The position numbers were made by a program, and so were the translations under genes. Below are positions 13,338 through 56,447 of a stretch of DNA of 64,000 bases, one piece after another. How positions within the stretch are numbered: the stretch's first letter is position 1; each line of letters starts with the position of its first letter. A model generated the notes under the pieces. The model did not search any database. It saw only the letters and a list, made by a program, of their open reading frames with translations, and was not told where the DNA came from. This DNA comes from Lota lota (Eukaryota > Chordata > Actinopteri > Gadiformes > Lotidae): contig JACYXH010000772.1 of the NCBI GenBank assembly GCA_026745465.1, forward strand, positions 7,631,385 through 7,695,384, given 5' to 3'.

Positions 13338-14070
13338 TGACTAAATACGCAGTATCCTCCCCCATTGAGTCCGATTGATGTTCCTCATTGCACCAGACCA
13401 TTTAATGCAGAGATATGTGACAAGACAATCAATAGCACACTCCCATTATTTATCTGTGGTTTCCAGTAACCGCCTGGTGTCTTCGTCAGGTTTCCCGCTC
13501 ACTGAGCAATTAAGAAACAAACAATGAATGGATGGCTTCACGTGAATGCCACCACAGGTAGTAACATTGTTTCAACAGGTGGTCAATTCGATAGCTGAAG
13601 ACACATTTCATGTACTACCTCAGCTAGCGCTTCTCTACTGCTATAACTGCAACACAAAAAAATCTAATAAATGTATTAATAATATTAAAAATAAATATTT
13701 ATAATCCCTTGACTTCCCCATCGTTTTAGCCCCTGAAACACCCAAGCTGACTCACTGTCTGTTATGAAGCTGTGAAGGCTAACACTCTTGCCTAGTTTCT
13801 GCTTCTATACATAGAGCGGCCAAGACAACACCGTATAAAGTTTTATGGTTCTGAGATAAATCAGACCCTATAGGCGTGGCTTCTTTACCATTCCGCCCAT
13901 GCCAATATAGACAGATTTTTTACGTGGATCCTGGAGATGCTTTATGAACCACCTCCAGAGTGCATGCCCGTAAACCCTGCATCTCTGAAAAAACCACGTG
14001 TTGAACCTTAACCTCTCTTTGAGTCATAACTGGCCCCGAAATCACGATACCAGAGGATTAAAAATTACGC
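13338..14070. other. Gene-free stretch upstream of the hAT remnant
   Basis: Mixed-composition DNA without long open frames or recognisable repeats. The missing 5' part of the hAT element might lie here, but I see no terminal inverted repeat. Confidence 0.3.
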
Positions 14071-14082
14071 TTCATCAGTAGT

Positions 14083-14672
14083 CAGAGATTTAAGGTCGAC
14101 ACGTATTATGTCATTATTGACAGGCTCAGTTTGTGCCTATCCAAACGGATAGATGCCTACACAGATGTGTGTGAACTCTTTGGCGTTTTATTTGAGAGGG
14201 ATTGTGGTGATTGGGATGGTGTGCGTGAACAAGCTGCCAAGTTGCCAAGCTGAGCTCTACTTATGCGACAGACCTGGACAAGTCCTTAGCAGACGAATTT
14301 ATTCAGTTGAGGCATTTTGTACATAATGAGGCTTCGCCTGCACAGTTGCTGCACGTTCTTGAGAGCAATGAACTTAAGACTGCATTTCCCAATGTTTATG
14401 TTGCATTAAAAATGTTTTTAACATTGCTTGTCTCGAAATGTGAGGGTGAGAGGTCTTTTTCCGATTTAAAAATAGTTAAAACTGAGCTGAGGACCACAAT
14501 GTCACAGAGACTGCTATCTGCACTTTCCCTCCTGACAATCGAAGATGGGGTCATTAGAGGTCTTGATTTTGAGGATATTGTCAACCAGTTTGCATATTTA
14601 AAGTCAAGAATGAGGCCATTGTCAAATCGGTTTGCTGTGTATCTTGGTAAATCATACATTGTTTTTATTTAA
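14083..14672 (+). pseudogene. hAT-family DNA transposase remnant (C-terminal part)
   Basis: A decayed cut-and-paste transposase. The reading frame from 14083 begins QRFKVDTYYVIIDRL and continues through RIDAYTDVCELFGVLF. This resembles the block just before the hAT C-terminal dimerisation domain in vertebrate hAT/ZMYM-like transposases. The frame runs into a stop near 14253, at a small duplicated GCCAAG unit that shifts it. It resumes in a second frame (SSTYATDLDKSLADEF) that runs into the 121-codon open frame at 14307-14672. That frame carries the hATC-type block, with SKCEGERSFSDLKIVKTELR and LLSALSLLTIEDGVIR. The N-terminal zinc finger and catalytic region were not found. It is not functional. 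Confidence 0.7.
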
Positions 14673-15870
14673 ATGCACTCGATGACTGTTGTTGAAGCAT
14701 TTAATAGTTACAGTATGCCTCTGTACTGAGCTCTTTAATAGAGGTCAGTGTTAAATCGGTTTGTTGTATATTTTGGCAGATTATGCTGAAACTGAAGTGT
14801 TTTCATACTGTTACTGTTAGGCATTTGTGCATCTGTGAATAATAATCACTTGAATGTTGGTTCCAAGGGGCACAAAGAAGTGTTAATACGGCCCTGGGCA
14901 CAAGTCAGCCAGTCGTCCAGGTAATAGATATCTGAAGACCATGGGCTATCAGTGATGCTGCGTCGATGCATTTTTTTTAATAATATTCCATGTTCAATTG
15001 CAGTTTAAATGCTGATTACCTGTGGAGGCTTTTAACTCGCTCAATGTTCTTCTTCTATGTCTCTAACATAAATAAGTATGTTAATTAGTGCATCCATCTC
15101 ATGTTCGTTCCACTTGTTGGACGTCATCTGCAAACATGTGCGCGGTTGCTATGCGCGACTGCTATGCTTTCCCAGCATGCACCACGGGGGGTTGGACGTT
15201 ATTTAATTATAATTGCATTAAATAAATAATACTTTAATCAGTTATAATCATTAAGTCTGCCTATTAATTATTTTTAGTTTACTGTTAATGAAGTTGCTGT
15301 ATGTGTAGTTGTAATTTAAATATTATGTTTGTTATGTGAGGATTGTGGCGGCGACACCGTGATGGTTGTTAGTAGTTTGGATAAAGACTTCAGCTCCACA
15401 ACCTTATTGGTACTCAAGGCCAATAGGCTTTGCCATTCTAGTGATCTAATCGTTCTGCACGATATGTATTGATCTGTCTGAATTAGTTACGTGCGTACGG
15501 ATTTCGCTGTTCTGTACGGTTTTTAATATTGTTTTGCTCTTTATCAGGTACGTGAAGTGATCCAGAGGCGCGGCAGCCACATTCTGAATTTTGGACAGAG
15601 CAGTATTGTACGCAGGGCCGGTGGCGCGAGCGTGGAAGAAGAGAGCCACGGGCCGGGGCCTCGAAAAAGAGAGCTGAGTGAATGGCCATGGTGAAGCGGC
15701 GTGGTCATTCCTTAGACCCGTCTTCCACGCTCGTTGGTCCTCGCGCCGCATTAAGACGACGTCATCCATCTGAGGGTATTAATCACAATTGTTGCCATTT
15801 TTACAATGTTCAATGCCATTCGGTATTCATATCAATGGGCCTGCTTTTTAGTGCTGCTATTCTGTGCTAA
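14673..15870. other. Gene-free stretch with an imperfect inverted repeat
   Basis: AT-rich DNA without a gene. Near 14752 a stretch repeats the AAATCGGTTTG string of 14632, so part of the hAT tail may be duplicated. At about 15,625-15,755 GC-rich complementary strings (GGCGCGAG with CTCGCGCC, GCGTGGAAG with CTTCCACGC) form an imperfect inverted repeat, perhaps a small foldback element. Confidence 0.35.
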
Positions 15871-15879
15871 ACAATTACA

Positions 15880-16035
15880 CTCCCAATCATCCCTGGAAGG
15901 AGGGATTCCTCTTCTGTGTTCCTTCTCAAGGTTTCTTCCCTCTTTGGGGAGTTTTTCCTTGCCCTGAAGAGGGCTTTGGGTTGGGAGGTTGTGCCAACAT
16001 TTTATTCAATAAATAAACTTCATTGACGCTAATCT
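15880..16035 (+). repeat. Dispersed short fish repeat
   Basis: Contains the strings CAAGGTTTCTTCC and GGGAGTTTTTCCTTGCC, which I recognise as a short repeat found widely in teleost genomes. It ends with AATAAATAAA. A family name would need a repeat-library search. Confidence 0.55.
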
Positions 16036-16046
16036 CTGGTTGATTT

Positions 16047-16056
16047 TTTATTTATT
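16047..16056 (-). terminator. Polyadenylation signal of the Ig-receptor gene
   Basis: On the minus strand this reads AATAAATAAA, about 190 bp past the receptor stop codon. It is the nearest canonical signal downstream of that gene. Confidence 0.5.
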
Positions 16057-16246
16057 TGACTAAGAATTACAACATGATTGTATAAACCCCCACTGGATGG
16101 CTGGCAGATAGATGGACAACAGAGTGATAGAATGATAGATGAATAGTAGATGATAGATAGATGGATAGATAAAGTTTATGGTATTTCCTGATGGTGTCAG
16201 AAGGTTCTTCTGCTCAGAGAGGACATGTAGAAAAGGCTGAGAGCAA

Positions 16247-17628
16247 CTACACATCAGCGCTGACCCGCGGTGAGTTCCGCCTGCGGATCCGTTTACACCC
16301 CAGGTGAATCGCGGCGCCCACCACGGCTAGCTGGGCCATGCAGAACAGCACCATGCGGCCTGCAGGGACCAGGTGGTCCCAGATCCACACGCAGCTCTCT
16401 GCTTTCTGCACCCCACCGCCCACTTCCTTCCTGGTGCTGTCCGGAATGGGGTGGGGGCTGTGGAGCAGGAAGATGGCCGACAAGTCCAGGAAGCTCTCTA
16501 GCACTCCACTTGCTGTAAGGCTGGTCACCTGACAACGCCAGCTCATGTTAAGCCCCGCCCCCTCCTCAGGCAGGGTCACAAGCAGGGTGACGTTACAGGG
16601 GGAGGCCAGGGTAACAAACCTGCGGCACACAGAGATATCATGGGAAATATATGGCAGACAGTGTTTGCAGATATCGCAAGATCAAAGGCACGCGTTTTTA
16701 TTTAAACCTTCATTATGTTGCTTTTCTACTGCAGCTATTAACTTCAATGAGAAATATCTGAACAGGAAAGATCCTCAAGAACAAAATAACCCATCCACGA
16801 GTCAATACATCCAGGGCATATTTCTCTATAAATCCTTTTATTCTAGTCCACTTTTTTGGTCAAAGCAGGTGACCGAATATCCTTATCAGCCAATCAGAGA
16901 TTACGCATGCAGTAGTGTTAACCTAAAGAGGGAGTCCTCTGCATCGCAAACCAATCTACAAGTGGTGTTGGGTTCTCCTTTAAAATGAGGGGTCCTACCT
17001 GGGTTGGTGTGGCAGGAGGGAGCTGTGGTGTCCCAGCCCCCAGTCCAAGAGGAAGGAGCGGTTGGAGTTGTGAGAGAAACAGTTCCAGGGGTCGTGGAAG
17101 GTGTGCAGCAAGCAGCTCAGGGCAAGCCTCCCCCCAGGCTTCAGCTGGCTTAGTGGGCTGGTGGTGGACACGGCCAGCAAGGAGAGGTACACGTTCATGA
17201 CAACCTCACGTTTACGGCCTTCCGGGTAGCAAAAGTACATCCCCGCGTCTCCGGGTTGCAGGCGGCTGAGGCGGAGCGAGCAGTTGAAACCGACCGAGGT
17301 GCGATTGGACCGCTCCGAGTCCTGCTGGATCTCCCCGTCTTCCACCTGCAGATGATGATGCTGGCAGTTGCTCTCACAGAACAGCCAGGAGCATTGTGGG
17401 AGGGGGTTGCTGTGGTCGCAGGGCAGGGTGACGTTGCCGTCAACGTTGGCGTACACTTGGACCACGGGCTGGCTCCCACCCTTCACACCTGCACAGGTAG
17501 ACACACACTCAGATATATCCATGACATCTTCTTGGAAGCTCATATGCTAGCAACCGCTCAACCAACACCCTGCTACCCCCATCCCCCAAACCAGATGTGT
17601 TAGAAACACATCGATACACTCTGTAACG

Positions 17629-17670
<42 letters not shown>

Positions 17671-18781
17671 TGCGTGCGTGTGTGCACGTGTTGTCAGTTG
17701 ACCAGCAATAGGAATTGCTCCTTAATTGAGCACTCCCACAAGTATTTAAAGAGGCTGGAGTTTGAGTCACAGGCTGCATTTTATTAGTCGTTCAACATGC
17801 CCTCGTTGACTTGCCCTCGGTGGAAACCCGGACGCCATCATAAGTGTCATTCCATTTGTCTCAAATACTGAAGTGAACATGATGAGATCAACCCTTGAAG
17901 GGCTGAGGGAGCGGCTCAACAATGATGGTCACTCCAGAGGTGTGTCACCCAAATTAATGAGGAGAAGTGAATCTACTAATGTAACGCAGCCACTCTCTAA
18001 TGACTTCTGACTAGCACCAGCCAGCAGACACTGATCCAACATTTGCATACATGTGGTGCTAACTGATTGACAAATTATCTTTGGTAGTATTTCTTTGTTC
18101 GGTTTTTATTGATGTGAATAAATTGCGAGTTGTGTCCTTTCATGCATTTATTCAGCTTTGAGGCATGAAACGACAACGTGCAAGGGTTTGAAAATAAATT
18201 ATTTTTCAGTATTTAAACATATTTATATTTAATAAAACAATTCCATTTATATTTTTTAAATAATACCTAAATCATATTTTACACTGTAAATAATGGTTAA
18301 GTCATACACAATCATACATAGACACAAGTCCCCCTTTATCTTCCTCTACTGGCATGGTCCATTTCTCGCTCTGTTTTATTCACGTCTGAATACTTAGAAA
18401 TACATAAATCTGCAGGTTAAAGGCAACAGATTTAATTAAACACAAATTAATTACAGTATTTGTATATCTTGGACATATACGAAAAATATGGTAAATAAAA
18501 CACTCTCATTTAGGCATGAAAGATTCCCTAAGTGGATTAGGTACCCAGAGAGACTCAGAATCTAAGGTATTATAATCATTATGAAATTGGAAGTTGATTC
18601 CAGTGGACTGGACTATGTATTCATCATCATTATTATTATTAAGGTTTCACATGCAGATAACTACCTCAGTTGAGGGACTAAACTATAAAAACATATCCTA
18701 GTGACCCTACAGAACAAAGAATATGTTCGTACCTGTTTGAATGAGATGTAGCAGGAGTATTGCTAAGAGATATGCATGCAT
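16247..18781 (-). CDS. Immunoglobulin-superfamily type I membrane receptor
   Basis: Three coding exons, minus strand: 18781-18733, 17488-16999 and 16619-16247. They give 303 aa. The first exon is only 49 nt and encodes a clean signal peptide (MHAYLLAILLLHLIQT). Residues about 20-118 form a V-like Ig domain with C40, W51 and a DAGMYFC motif ending in C103. A second, less typical Ig-like region has cysteines at 142 and 209. Several N-glycosylation sites (NVT, NRT, NCS, NRS) mark an extracellular part. One membrane segment (about 269-288) is followed by a basic 15-residue tail (KRIRRR...) with no ITIM, ITAM or kinase. All three junctions are GT-AG and in phase (1, then 2). The family resembles fish leukocyte Ig receptors, but I cannot assign an orthologue. 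It probably acts in cell-surface recognition. The short tail implies signalling through a partner, or none. Confidence 0.75.
17631..17690. repeat. (GT)n microsatellite in receptor intron 1
   Basis: A GT dinucleotide run with a GCGTGC-rich end, inside the 1.2-kb first intron of the Ig-receptor gene. Confidence 0.9.
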
Positions 18782-20050
18782 CCTTGTTCTCTCCTCGTCT
18801 GTCTGTTTGTCTGTCTGGCCGATGCTTTTTGCTCATAGTGATAAGAGTCCTTTGTGCCCTGGTCCGGATGGTTGTGTGTGTGGTCGGGACACCTCATATC
18901 CTGTCGACAGATTTGCAACTTTCTTCGACTGAGGGTTTCAAACCTTTCATCCACAACAAACAATCAATAGCACACCGGTCATATTTAGATGCCATTACTG
19001 GCCTGTGTTGCCGCAAAAAGTTACTTGGCCTTTTGGTTTTCGCCTTTATGTCTTCTCTTTCACATCAAAGCCTTTCTCCTATTCTTTACCAAATGCTGAC
19101 TGCACTGTATACAGTCCACATTAATTAATTTGTTTTAAGATTTATTTTTAATTATCTGTTCTTGTGTAACTCATACTTGAGGTGAAAGGGTCTAAATGTG
19201 GCAATGTTTAGACAATCTATACATTTAAATGAGATGTGAAAAAATGTTTGTCAGCCAGAGGCCCCAGGGAGGGGCGTTACAGTGGAAACATTTTGTGGTT
19301 GAAAGTTTTATGATTCTGTGAAACCTGCAGAGGTTTGACCACAATAAGACATCAGGCTTGTAAAACAGAAAGGCCCTCACAAGTCACTCAAAATCAGTCA
19401 CCTCTGGTAATGTCAGAGATACATTTAGGGGATTATTAAAGTTTTAGCTTCAATCGTCACATTTTTTGTTACTAGTAATGCCATTGTTTTATGTTTGTAA
19501 CAAAAAGCCTCTTGAGAACCTAACATCTGTACAGTCAAATAATGGTGGTTTAACTTGACTTTTTATTTATAATTTGCTGGTGTTTGTTTTCACTTGTGTA
19601 TTTAAAGTGGCAATCTCGAAGTTACTCATGTAAATAAATGTATGTTAAGTCCCCATCTATAGCCAAATGAGGTAACACAACGGGGATTGAGCATATGGCC
19701 CACTGATGAAAGCCCTTGCATATGCAGGATTATGAATGTTACAAAATGGGCCGCTGAATCTATGTGAACAATTACTTCTTATCGCCAAAGTGAACGAAAT
19801 GGAAATCTTGTCCACTTGAATGTCATATTGATAAAGGGGTCTGAGTATTTTCAAAAGTGCTATATAAATAAAGTGTATTATTTCAAATGTCATTTCTTTT
19901 GCTATGCTGGGTTTTACACAGAACAACATTCCCCATGACCCACACACCTTCCTTATGCCTATAATTCAATACTACTCATCATAAATAAGTGTACTTTTGT
20001 GAAATGAAAGTTGTTTTAAGCCATTCCTGCGATTCATTAAAAACAAACCC
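18782..20050. other. Intergenic stretch between Ig receptor and kctd14
   Basis: AT-rich DNA. A 122-codon plus-strand frame at 18760-19128 overlaps the receptor signal-peptide exon in antisense and has no recognisable content. I see no gene. Confidence 0.45.
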
Positions 20051-20051
20051 T

Positions 20052-20057
20052 TTTATT
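20052..20057 (-). terminator. Polyadenylation signal of kctd14
   Basis: AATAAA on the minus strand, about 240 bp past the kctd14 stop. Confidence 0.55.
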
Positions 20058-20101
20058 GGTCATTTTGAATGAAATTGTACGCTCATGCTTAACATGAGAA
20101 G

Positions 20102-20260
20102 ATGAAGAAGAAGAAGATGGTGATAATGGCGATTATGTTTTGTTCATTGTGATGGTCATGGTTTGTTCACACCAGTGATGATGATGGTGATGTTTGGTTC
20201 ACACAGTGCTGATGGTGAGGATGGTGGTGATGGTGGTGGTGGTGATGTTTTGTTCACACC
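20102..20260. repeat. GAT/GGT-rich trinucleotide repeat
   Basis: Imperfect GATGATGGT units in the kctd14 3' UTR region, containing two copies of a TTTGTTCACACCAG string. Confidence 0.8.
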
Positions 20261-20296
20261 AGGGCTGATACCCAGTCTAGAGCAGTCCTCTCCATC

Positions 20297-22982
20297 CTAC
20301 CACCAGGTGAAGGTGACCTTGTAGAAGCAGTCGTAGCTGCGGGACAGGAAGCCCCGGACAGCGGGCTGGGGCTGGATAGACACGCGGTAGCCGCGGCCCT
20401 CCACGTCCATGCTGATGCAGTCCAGCAGGTCGGCCACGGACGGGGACGCCTTCCATGGCCCGAACGTCACCACAGACTCCTTCCCCACCTCCAGGCTGCC
20501 CATGGCGTTGTCATGGAGACCCAGGTCCTCCTCTGTCCGCAGAACACAGATGAGGATGCTGGAGCACCGGCTGGCGACCGCCTCGGCCCGCGCGATGCGG
20601 ATCAGAACCTAGAGACCATCGAAACACAACGTCAGTCTGGGTTTAGACCCCATCTAAACACAACTTCAGTCTGGGTTTAGACCCCATCTAAACACAGCGT
20701 CAGTCTGGGTTTAGACCCCATCTAAACACAACTTCAGTCTGGGTTTAGACCCCATCTAAACACAGCGTCAGACTGGGTTTAGACCCCATCTAAACACGGC
20801 GTCAGACTGGGTTTAGACCCCATCGAAACACAACTTCAGTCTGGGTTTAGACGCCATTAAAACATAATTTGGGGAATTTCTCTGTTTAGACCCCATCAAT
20901 ACACAATGTCAGTCTTGGTTTATCGTTTATTGAGTATAATTGCATTTTATGGTGTATAAACAGTATTTTAGTAAGTATAACTATATTATTGTGTACAACA
21001 ACATGATTGCATAAGCAGTATTTTATCATATCACGTGTATAATTGTTAATGATCATGTATAAACAATATGATATTGAATATAACTGTACATTATCGTGTA
21101 TACAGTATATAACTTAACATTATTGTGTATACAGTATATATTATTGGGCGTAACTATCTCCCACCTCGATGTTCTCCAGGTAGTGAGGGACTCTGGACAG
21201 GAACTGCTGTCGCCCTACTGTCTCCCCGAAGTTCTGCGGTGTCTCCGCCAACAGCTTCACCAGAGGCTTGATGTCAAAGTGGAGGGCTTCTCTGAGGACC
21301 TGCACACACAAACCTTTATTGAACAATGCTCAATATAAATCTGAACATCACGCTACTGTTGTGCCGTAGAGCATGCCTAGACCACATGAGGGATAGATGC
21401 TAAAACACCTTAAAATCGACAGAAAACGGTTGTGTTTTAACGACACAATGCGTTTGTATTGTCCTAGTTCACCACATCGTTCTACAAAGCGACGGATGTG
21501 GGTGGTGGTGCTCCTTCCTGTGCCACTCACCACTCCCCCGCACTAAAGCAACAAACCTCCTTAATGTGCTCTGTGGGTACACGGTCCGCCCGCAGGTAGT
21601 CGAGCACGGCTCCGAAGTGCGTGCCGTCCCGGTCGATGAAGTAGCGCCCCTCAGCGTCCGTACGGAGCTTGGGCGGCTTGCCGCTGAACAGCTCCGCCAG
21701 CCGGGAGTCGGGGTGCCTCCTCAGGGTGCTCAGGAAGGTAGAAAACAGGTGCCCACCCACGTTGAGTTGCACCACGGGGGACTGGGCACAGAAGAAGTAA
21801 TTAAAAACGTATTTACAGATGGAGCGATGGATTATTATGCCTATAATGTAGAAACGCTGAATCAACTCGACCTTTTCCATTTTCAAATAGCTATAGTGAT
21901 GGGTAATAGGACTACATCAAATCAGATTAAATTCCGTCAATTATTTATCCTATATATATGCGTTCCATGTGGTCCTTCTGTAATCTGCTGCTATCTCAAA
22001 CAGAATAAAAATAAAGACAGTCATATAGGTATGTAAAAAAAAATAAAATGGTGAAGCGCCCGTCAATGTTAATAAAATAAATAACAGGTAATTTCAAACG
22101 GCACTAAAACCTCTCGTTTAAGAAACACCTTTATCCTACATGGAGTTCTGTCACATCGATCTCTGGTGCTTTACTTCTTTTTTTTTTATCATTAGTTAAG
22201 AAAGAAAACAGGCTATATCCATCTGGTAAACATTGGAGATGTTACATGAGGCTAACAGCATTCCAGGAAGGGCGTCCGGGATCCACTGGTTTATTTAAAT
22301 AGGTAAGCCTGCATTGCTGATCACGAGTTGGCAATCAGCCAACCAGCAATGTCGGAAATACTTAGTGATCTTAATGCCTTGTATTGCTTTATTGGAGTAC
22401 TATTCACGTTGCTCATAAGTGAATTAATAAGTCAGCGAACGGTGCGTTTTTTGTTGGACGTGGAGGACTAGCCTACCAGATGTGCACTGCGCAGTGAATG
22501 CGTCCGGTCATAATACTAATATCTAACTACGACTTTGTTTACTTCAATCAACTACGTTTTCAAATTTCTGGGTGGAAAACTTGTTAAAGGCCTACCAAAT
22601 TCCGCTTCCACCATTTCCTCGTCACTAAATGTGAAACAGCTGAGACCAGATCAAAAATAGAGGGACAAAGTATTTTAAATACATGCATTTGAATGAATTC
22701 CCACGTTTGTGCCAACATCGGAAAGTTGTCCCAGTCAGTACACTACAGTAGGCTTTCGTTCCGAGTTCCCGACTAAGAGGTAGAGTTAAAGAAAAACATT
22801 GCATGAAACTGCGCTCCCACACAACCGGTCAAATTACTTAAGTTCGCTGTTCTAAAATTAGTTTGCGATTTTCCACTAACATCGAAAACGAGAATACCAT
22901 GAACAAACTTCAACCATTAAGTAGTTACCGTCAGGGCAGGCGCTGCCAGTTTCCCATGCGATTTAAAGTCGGGCAGACTCAT
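20297..22982 (-). CDS. kctd14: BTB/POZ potassium-channel-tetramerisation-domain protein KCTD14-like
   Basis: Four coding exons, minus strand: 22982-22929, 21781-21557, 21299-21165 and 20608-20297, all phase 0. They give 241 aa (human KCTD14 is about 255). The protein starts MSLPDFKSHGK. Exon 2 carries the T1-type BTB fold, with VVQLNVGGHLFSTFLSTLRR and RYFIDRDGTHFGAVLDYLR. Exon 3 completes it (ALHFDIKPLVKLLAETP). The C-terminal domain ends in FTWW, the ending I recall for KCTD14, and that separates it from KCTD7. KCTD proteins form oligomers and often serve as cullin-3 adaptors, but KCTD14 itself is little characterised. A 34-bp minisatellite abuts the exon 4 acceptor. The assignment as KCTD14 rests on remembered sequence and is fairly secure. 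Confidence 0.85.
20611..20921. repeat. 34-bp minisatellite in kctd14 intron 3
   Basis: About nine units of a ~34-bp repeat (AGACCCCATCTAAACACA core). The first unit begins right at the 3' splice site of exon 4 and matches it imperfectly. The last two units are diverged and one carries an insertion. Confidence 0.9.
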
Positions 22983-23384
22983 TTTCCTCTCCGCCGAGCA
23001 AAACTATGGTTGATGCCAGAGCCCATGTAGCCACCAGTACAGGTGAGTTCCGGGGGCGTGGCTAACTGGTTCATAACGCTTCCTCGTCACTGAAGGTGCC
23101 TCGTCAGTCGTTCAGCATAAACAAAATCGGACATCGTCGTTTTTAATACTATTAGGATGCTTACCGTATGAAGGTCACAAACAAGGCAGCAATGGAGAGT
23201 ACCTTGCCCAAGCAAAACGATGTGTAAAATAGCTCCAGAGTGAAGGCATGTTTTGTTACTTTAAAAAGGTCCATCACTTAGGAGGTAGCTGCTCAAAGAG
23301 ACTGCAATTTTATTGCAATGCTCTGTAGAGTACAAAAAGCCAACAAAGACATGCAGTTCATGCAACAGACAAAGGCAGGATTTA

Positions 23385-28642
<5,258 letters not shown>

Positions 28643-29282
28643 ACTTGGGGAAGAGGCGGAAATGAATTTATAACAAAAGGTCGGACTTCCGTTTAGCGCG
28701 AGTTCGAGGTGAATATTGGTATTTGTAGACTTTAATTTTATTTTTTATTTGTATCATCTTTTATTTTATTATATTTATAACAACTGTGCGGGGTATTTTG
28801 ACAGTTGAAAAGTATAAAAAAAGTTTTTTGAGTTAAAACCTTCTCATTGAAATTGTCCATGCAGTAGGCTTTATTATATTATTAAGTGACTACATTATCC
28901 TAGCCTGGGAATCAGACGAATTTGCGAACTGATGTTTTATTTGCTCTGGCAGATTTCCGGCAGATTGATCTGGAGATGTCAGTCTAACATTATCCAGCAA
29001 AATCCAATAATGTATATAGCTTAGTCTGGGAATATCATTAAACCTGCAGTTCATTTGTTTTACCAGCTAGCGGCAACACCGTCTTGGTATTTAGATACTC
29101 TAAGTAGAAGAAGAACTTGTAATATAGGTGAGAGTCCATCGTTGTTCTAACATTACATTCCTACACTGCTATAGTAATATATATTTGTAGATATTAACAT
29201 ATTTATCAGTGCCTCCACCAAGAACGTGGTAAAGCCTCACTGGTCTAGGACTTCATCTCAGAGGAAGAGTTGAGACTGGGCA

Positions 29283-34506
<5,224 letters not shown>

Positions 34507-35105
34507 ACCGCAACCACCCTGACCTCACACAAGGGGGTAACCTGGGTTCTTTGAGGACCCGACCTGTGACGGAACCTGGAATGATCTTTGAATGTTTCAA
34601 GAAGACCGATAAACGAACCAGCAAGGAGTATACTTAACATCCTGCACCATCTGTAGTACCATGCCAAAAATGTAGGTAGTAAAGACAAAGTAACTTCTTC
34701 CAATCAGAATAGCTTAACGTTTTATGGTGATCAGAAAACCTGGTTCTTTTATTGATCCCTAATTTGTTAATATTCAAAGTTTGTTTGAATGTAATAACGT
34801 CTAATCTTCACTGTGATTCAGATGTGGCAACGAAAGGCAGACCATGTGAACTTCCAATCTTGGTAGTTCGTGAGGAACACAGCAAATGTTGACTGACTCA
34901 ATCCAAATAATGAAAAGCTCTTGTACTAAAAGTGTATGACTCTAACCTGCCTCCTTAACTTTTGTTTTAGTCATAAAGATTGATATCTATCTATCTCTGA
35001 ACAAAAGCATGTATTTCCACATCTGTTTATTAGATAATTTAAAGGATGGATGCTCAACACTTCAAAGTAAAAGTTAGCGACAGGAAGTTAGTTACTTAAA
35101 TATGC

Positions 35106-35111
35106 TTTATT
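35106..35111 (-). terminator. Polyadenylation signal of cep295
   Basis: AATAAA on the minus strand, about 55 nt past the cep295 stop codon. ech1 ends on the opposite strand about 600 bp away, so the pair is convergent. I found no canonical AATAAA for ech1 before cep295 begins. Confidence 0.65.
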
Positions 35112-35162
35112 ACGCCTTCATCTATAAGTTACGAAATTTACAAAATGTAAAAGAACAAATTA

Positions 35163-55778
<20,616 letters not shown>

Positions 55779-56447
55779 CACAACCGCGTTTAGTTTTAAT
55801 ATGCAGTAGGGACACAACACTACATAGCCGTCGTAAACATTAAAACATCATAGCTGCAGCCATTCTGATTAAAAGCAGAGTAATACAGATACAACAATAA
55901 CTTCGGGTGTGTTTTTGGTTCATCCTAAATCCATGCCAACAACAGAACGTTGCGCATCCTGTTACGTCACATCCTGTGGTTTGAACTGCCCGCTTTCCGG
56001 CCGCCCTTACTCGACGACAGCCAATCAGCTCTCTCATGTAAACTAAACAACACATCCTAATAACAATCAACTAAACAAATAGGTATTATTGTTTATCCAA
56101 GGTTCTAAATAAAGCCTGCTTAATTACTTTTATTGATAATCATAATAATAATATTGTTTTCTTTCTGTTCTTTCTATCTATGGATTTACTACGATTTTAA
56201 GATTTGCAGTGATTTTTTTCCAATGAAGCCCTTTTTTTTTATATAAGTTATACATTTGTAAATTGGAACAGTGCAGGGAATACATTTTGGACTCCATCAT
56301 GTCACGTGACAGTGACGGCGTCATCACATCCAACACATGATTGGTGACGTCACAAGGCTAACATACTAGCTAGCTAGTTAGCAAACATTGCAATAATAGC
56401 TGTTACGCCTTATTCTTTTAGTTTTGCCATCGCAACAACAACTGAAA
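55779..56447. promoter_or_regulatory. Bidirectional promoter region of cep295 and napa
   Basis: The two start codons lie about 670 bp apart, head to head. Near 55,990-56,030 are TTTCCGG (ETS-like) and AGCCAATCAG (CCAAT box). At 56301-56310 is the palindrome GTCACGTGAC, a perfect CLEAR-type E-box of the kind bound by TFEB/MITF. At 56345-56352 is TGACGTCA, a perfect CRE. The arrangement fits a shared housekeeping promoter. Confidence 0.65.

Noticed and set aside
15320-15420. Possible LTR-like end near AAAGACTTCAGCTCCACAAC
   Set aside because: No paired copy, primer-binding site or internal coding part nearby.
18760-19128. 122-codon plus-strand frame over the receptor signal exon
   Set aside because: Antisense to the signal-peptide exon, with no known domain.
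20297-22982. Assignment of the BTB gene as kctd7
   Set aside because: KCTD7 is longer with a different N-terminus. The short N-terminus, the phase-0 exon layout and the FTWW ending fit KCTD14 better.
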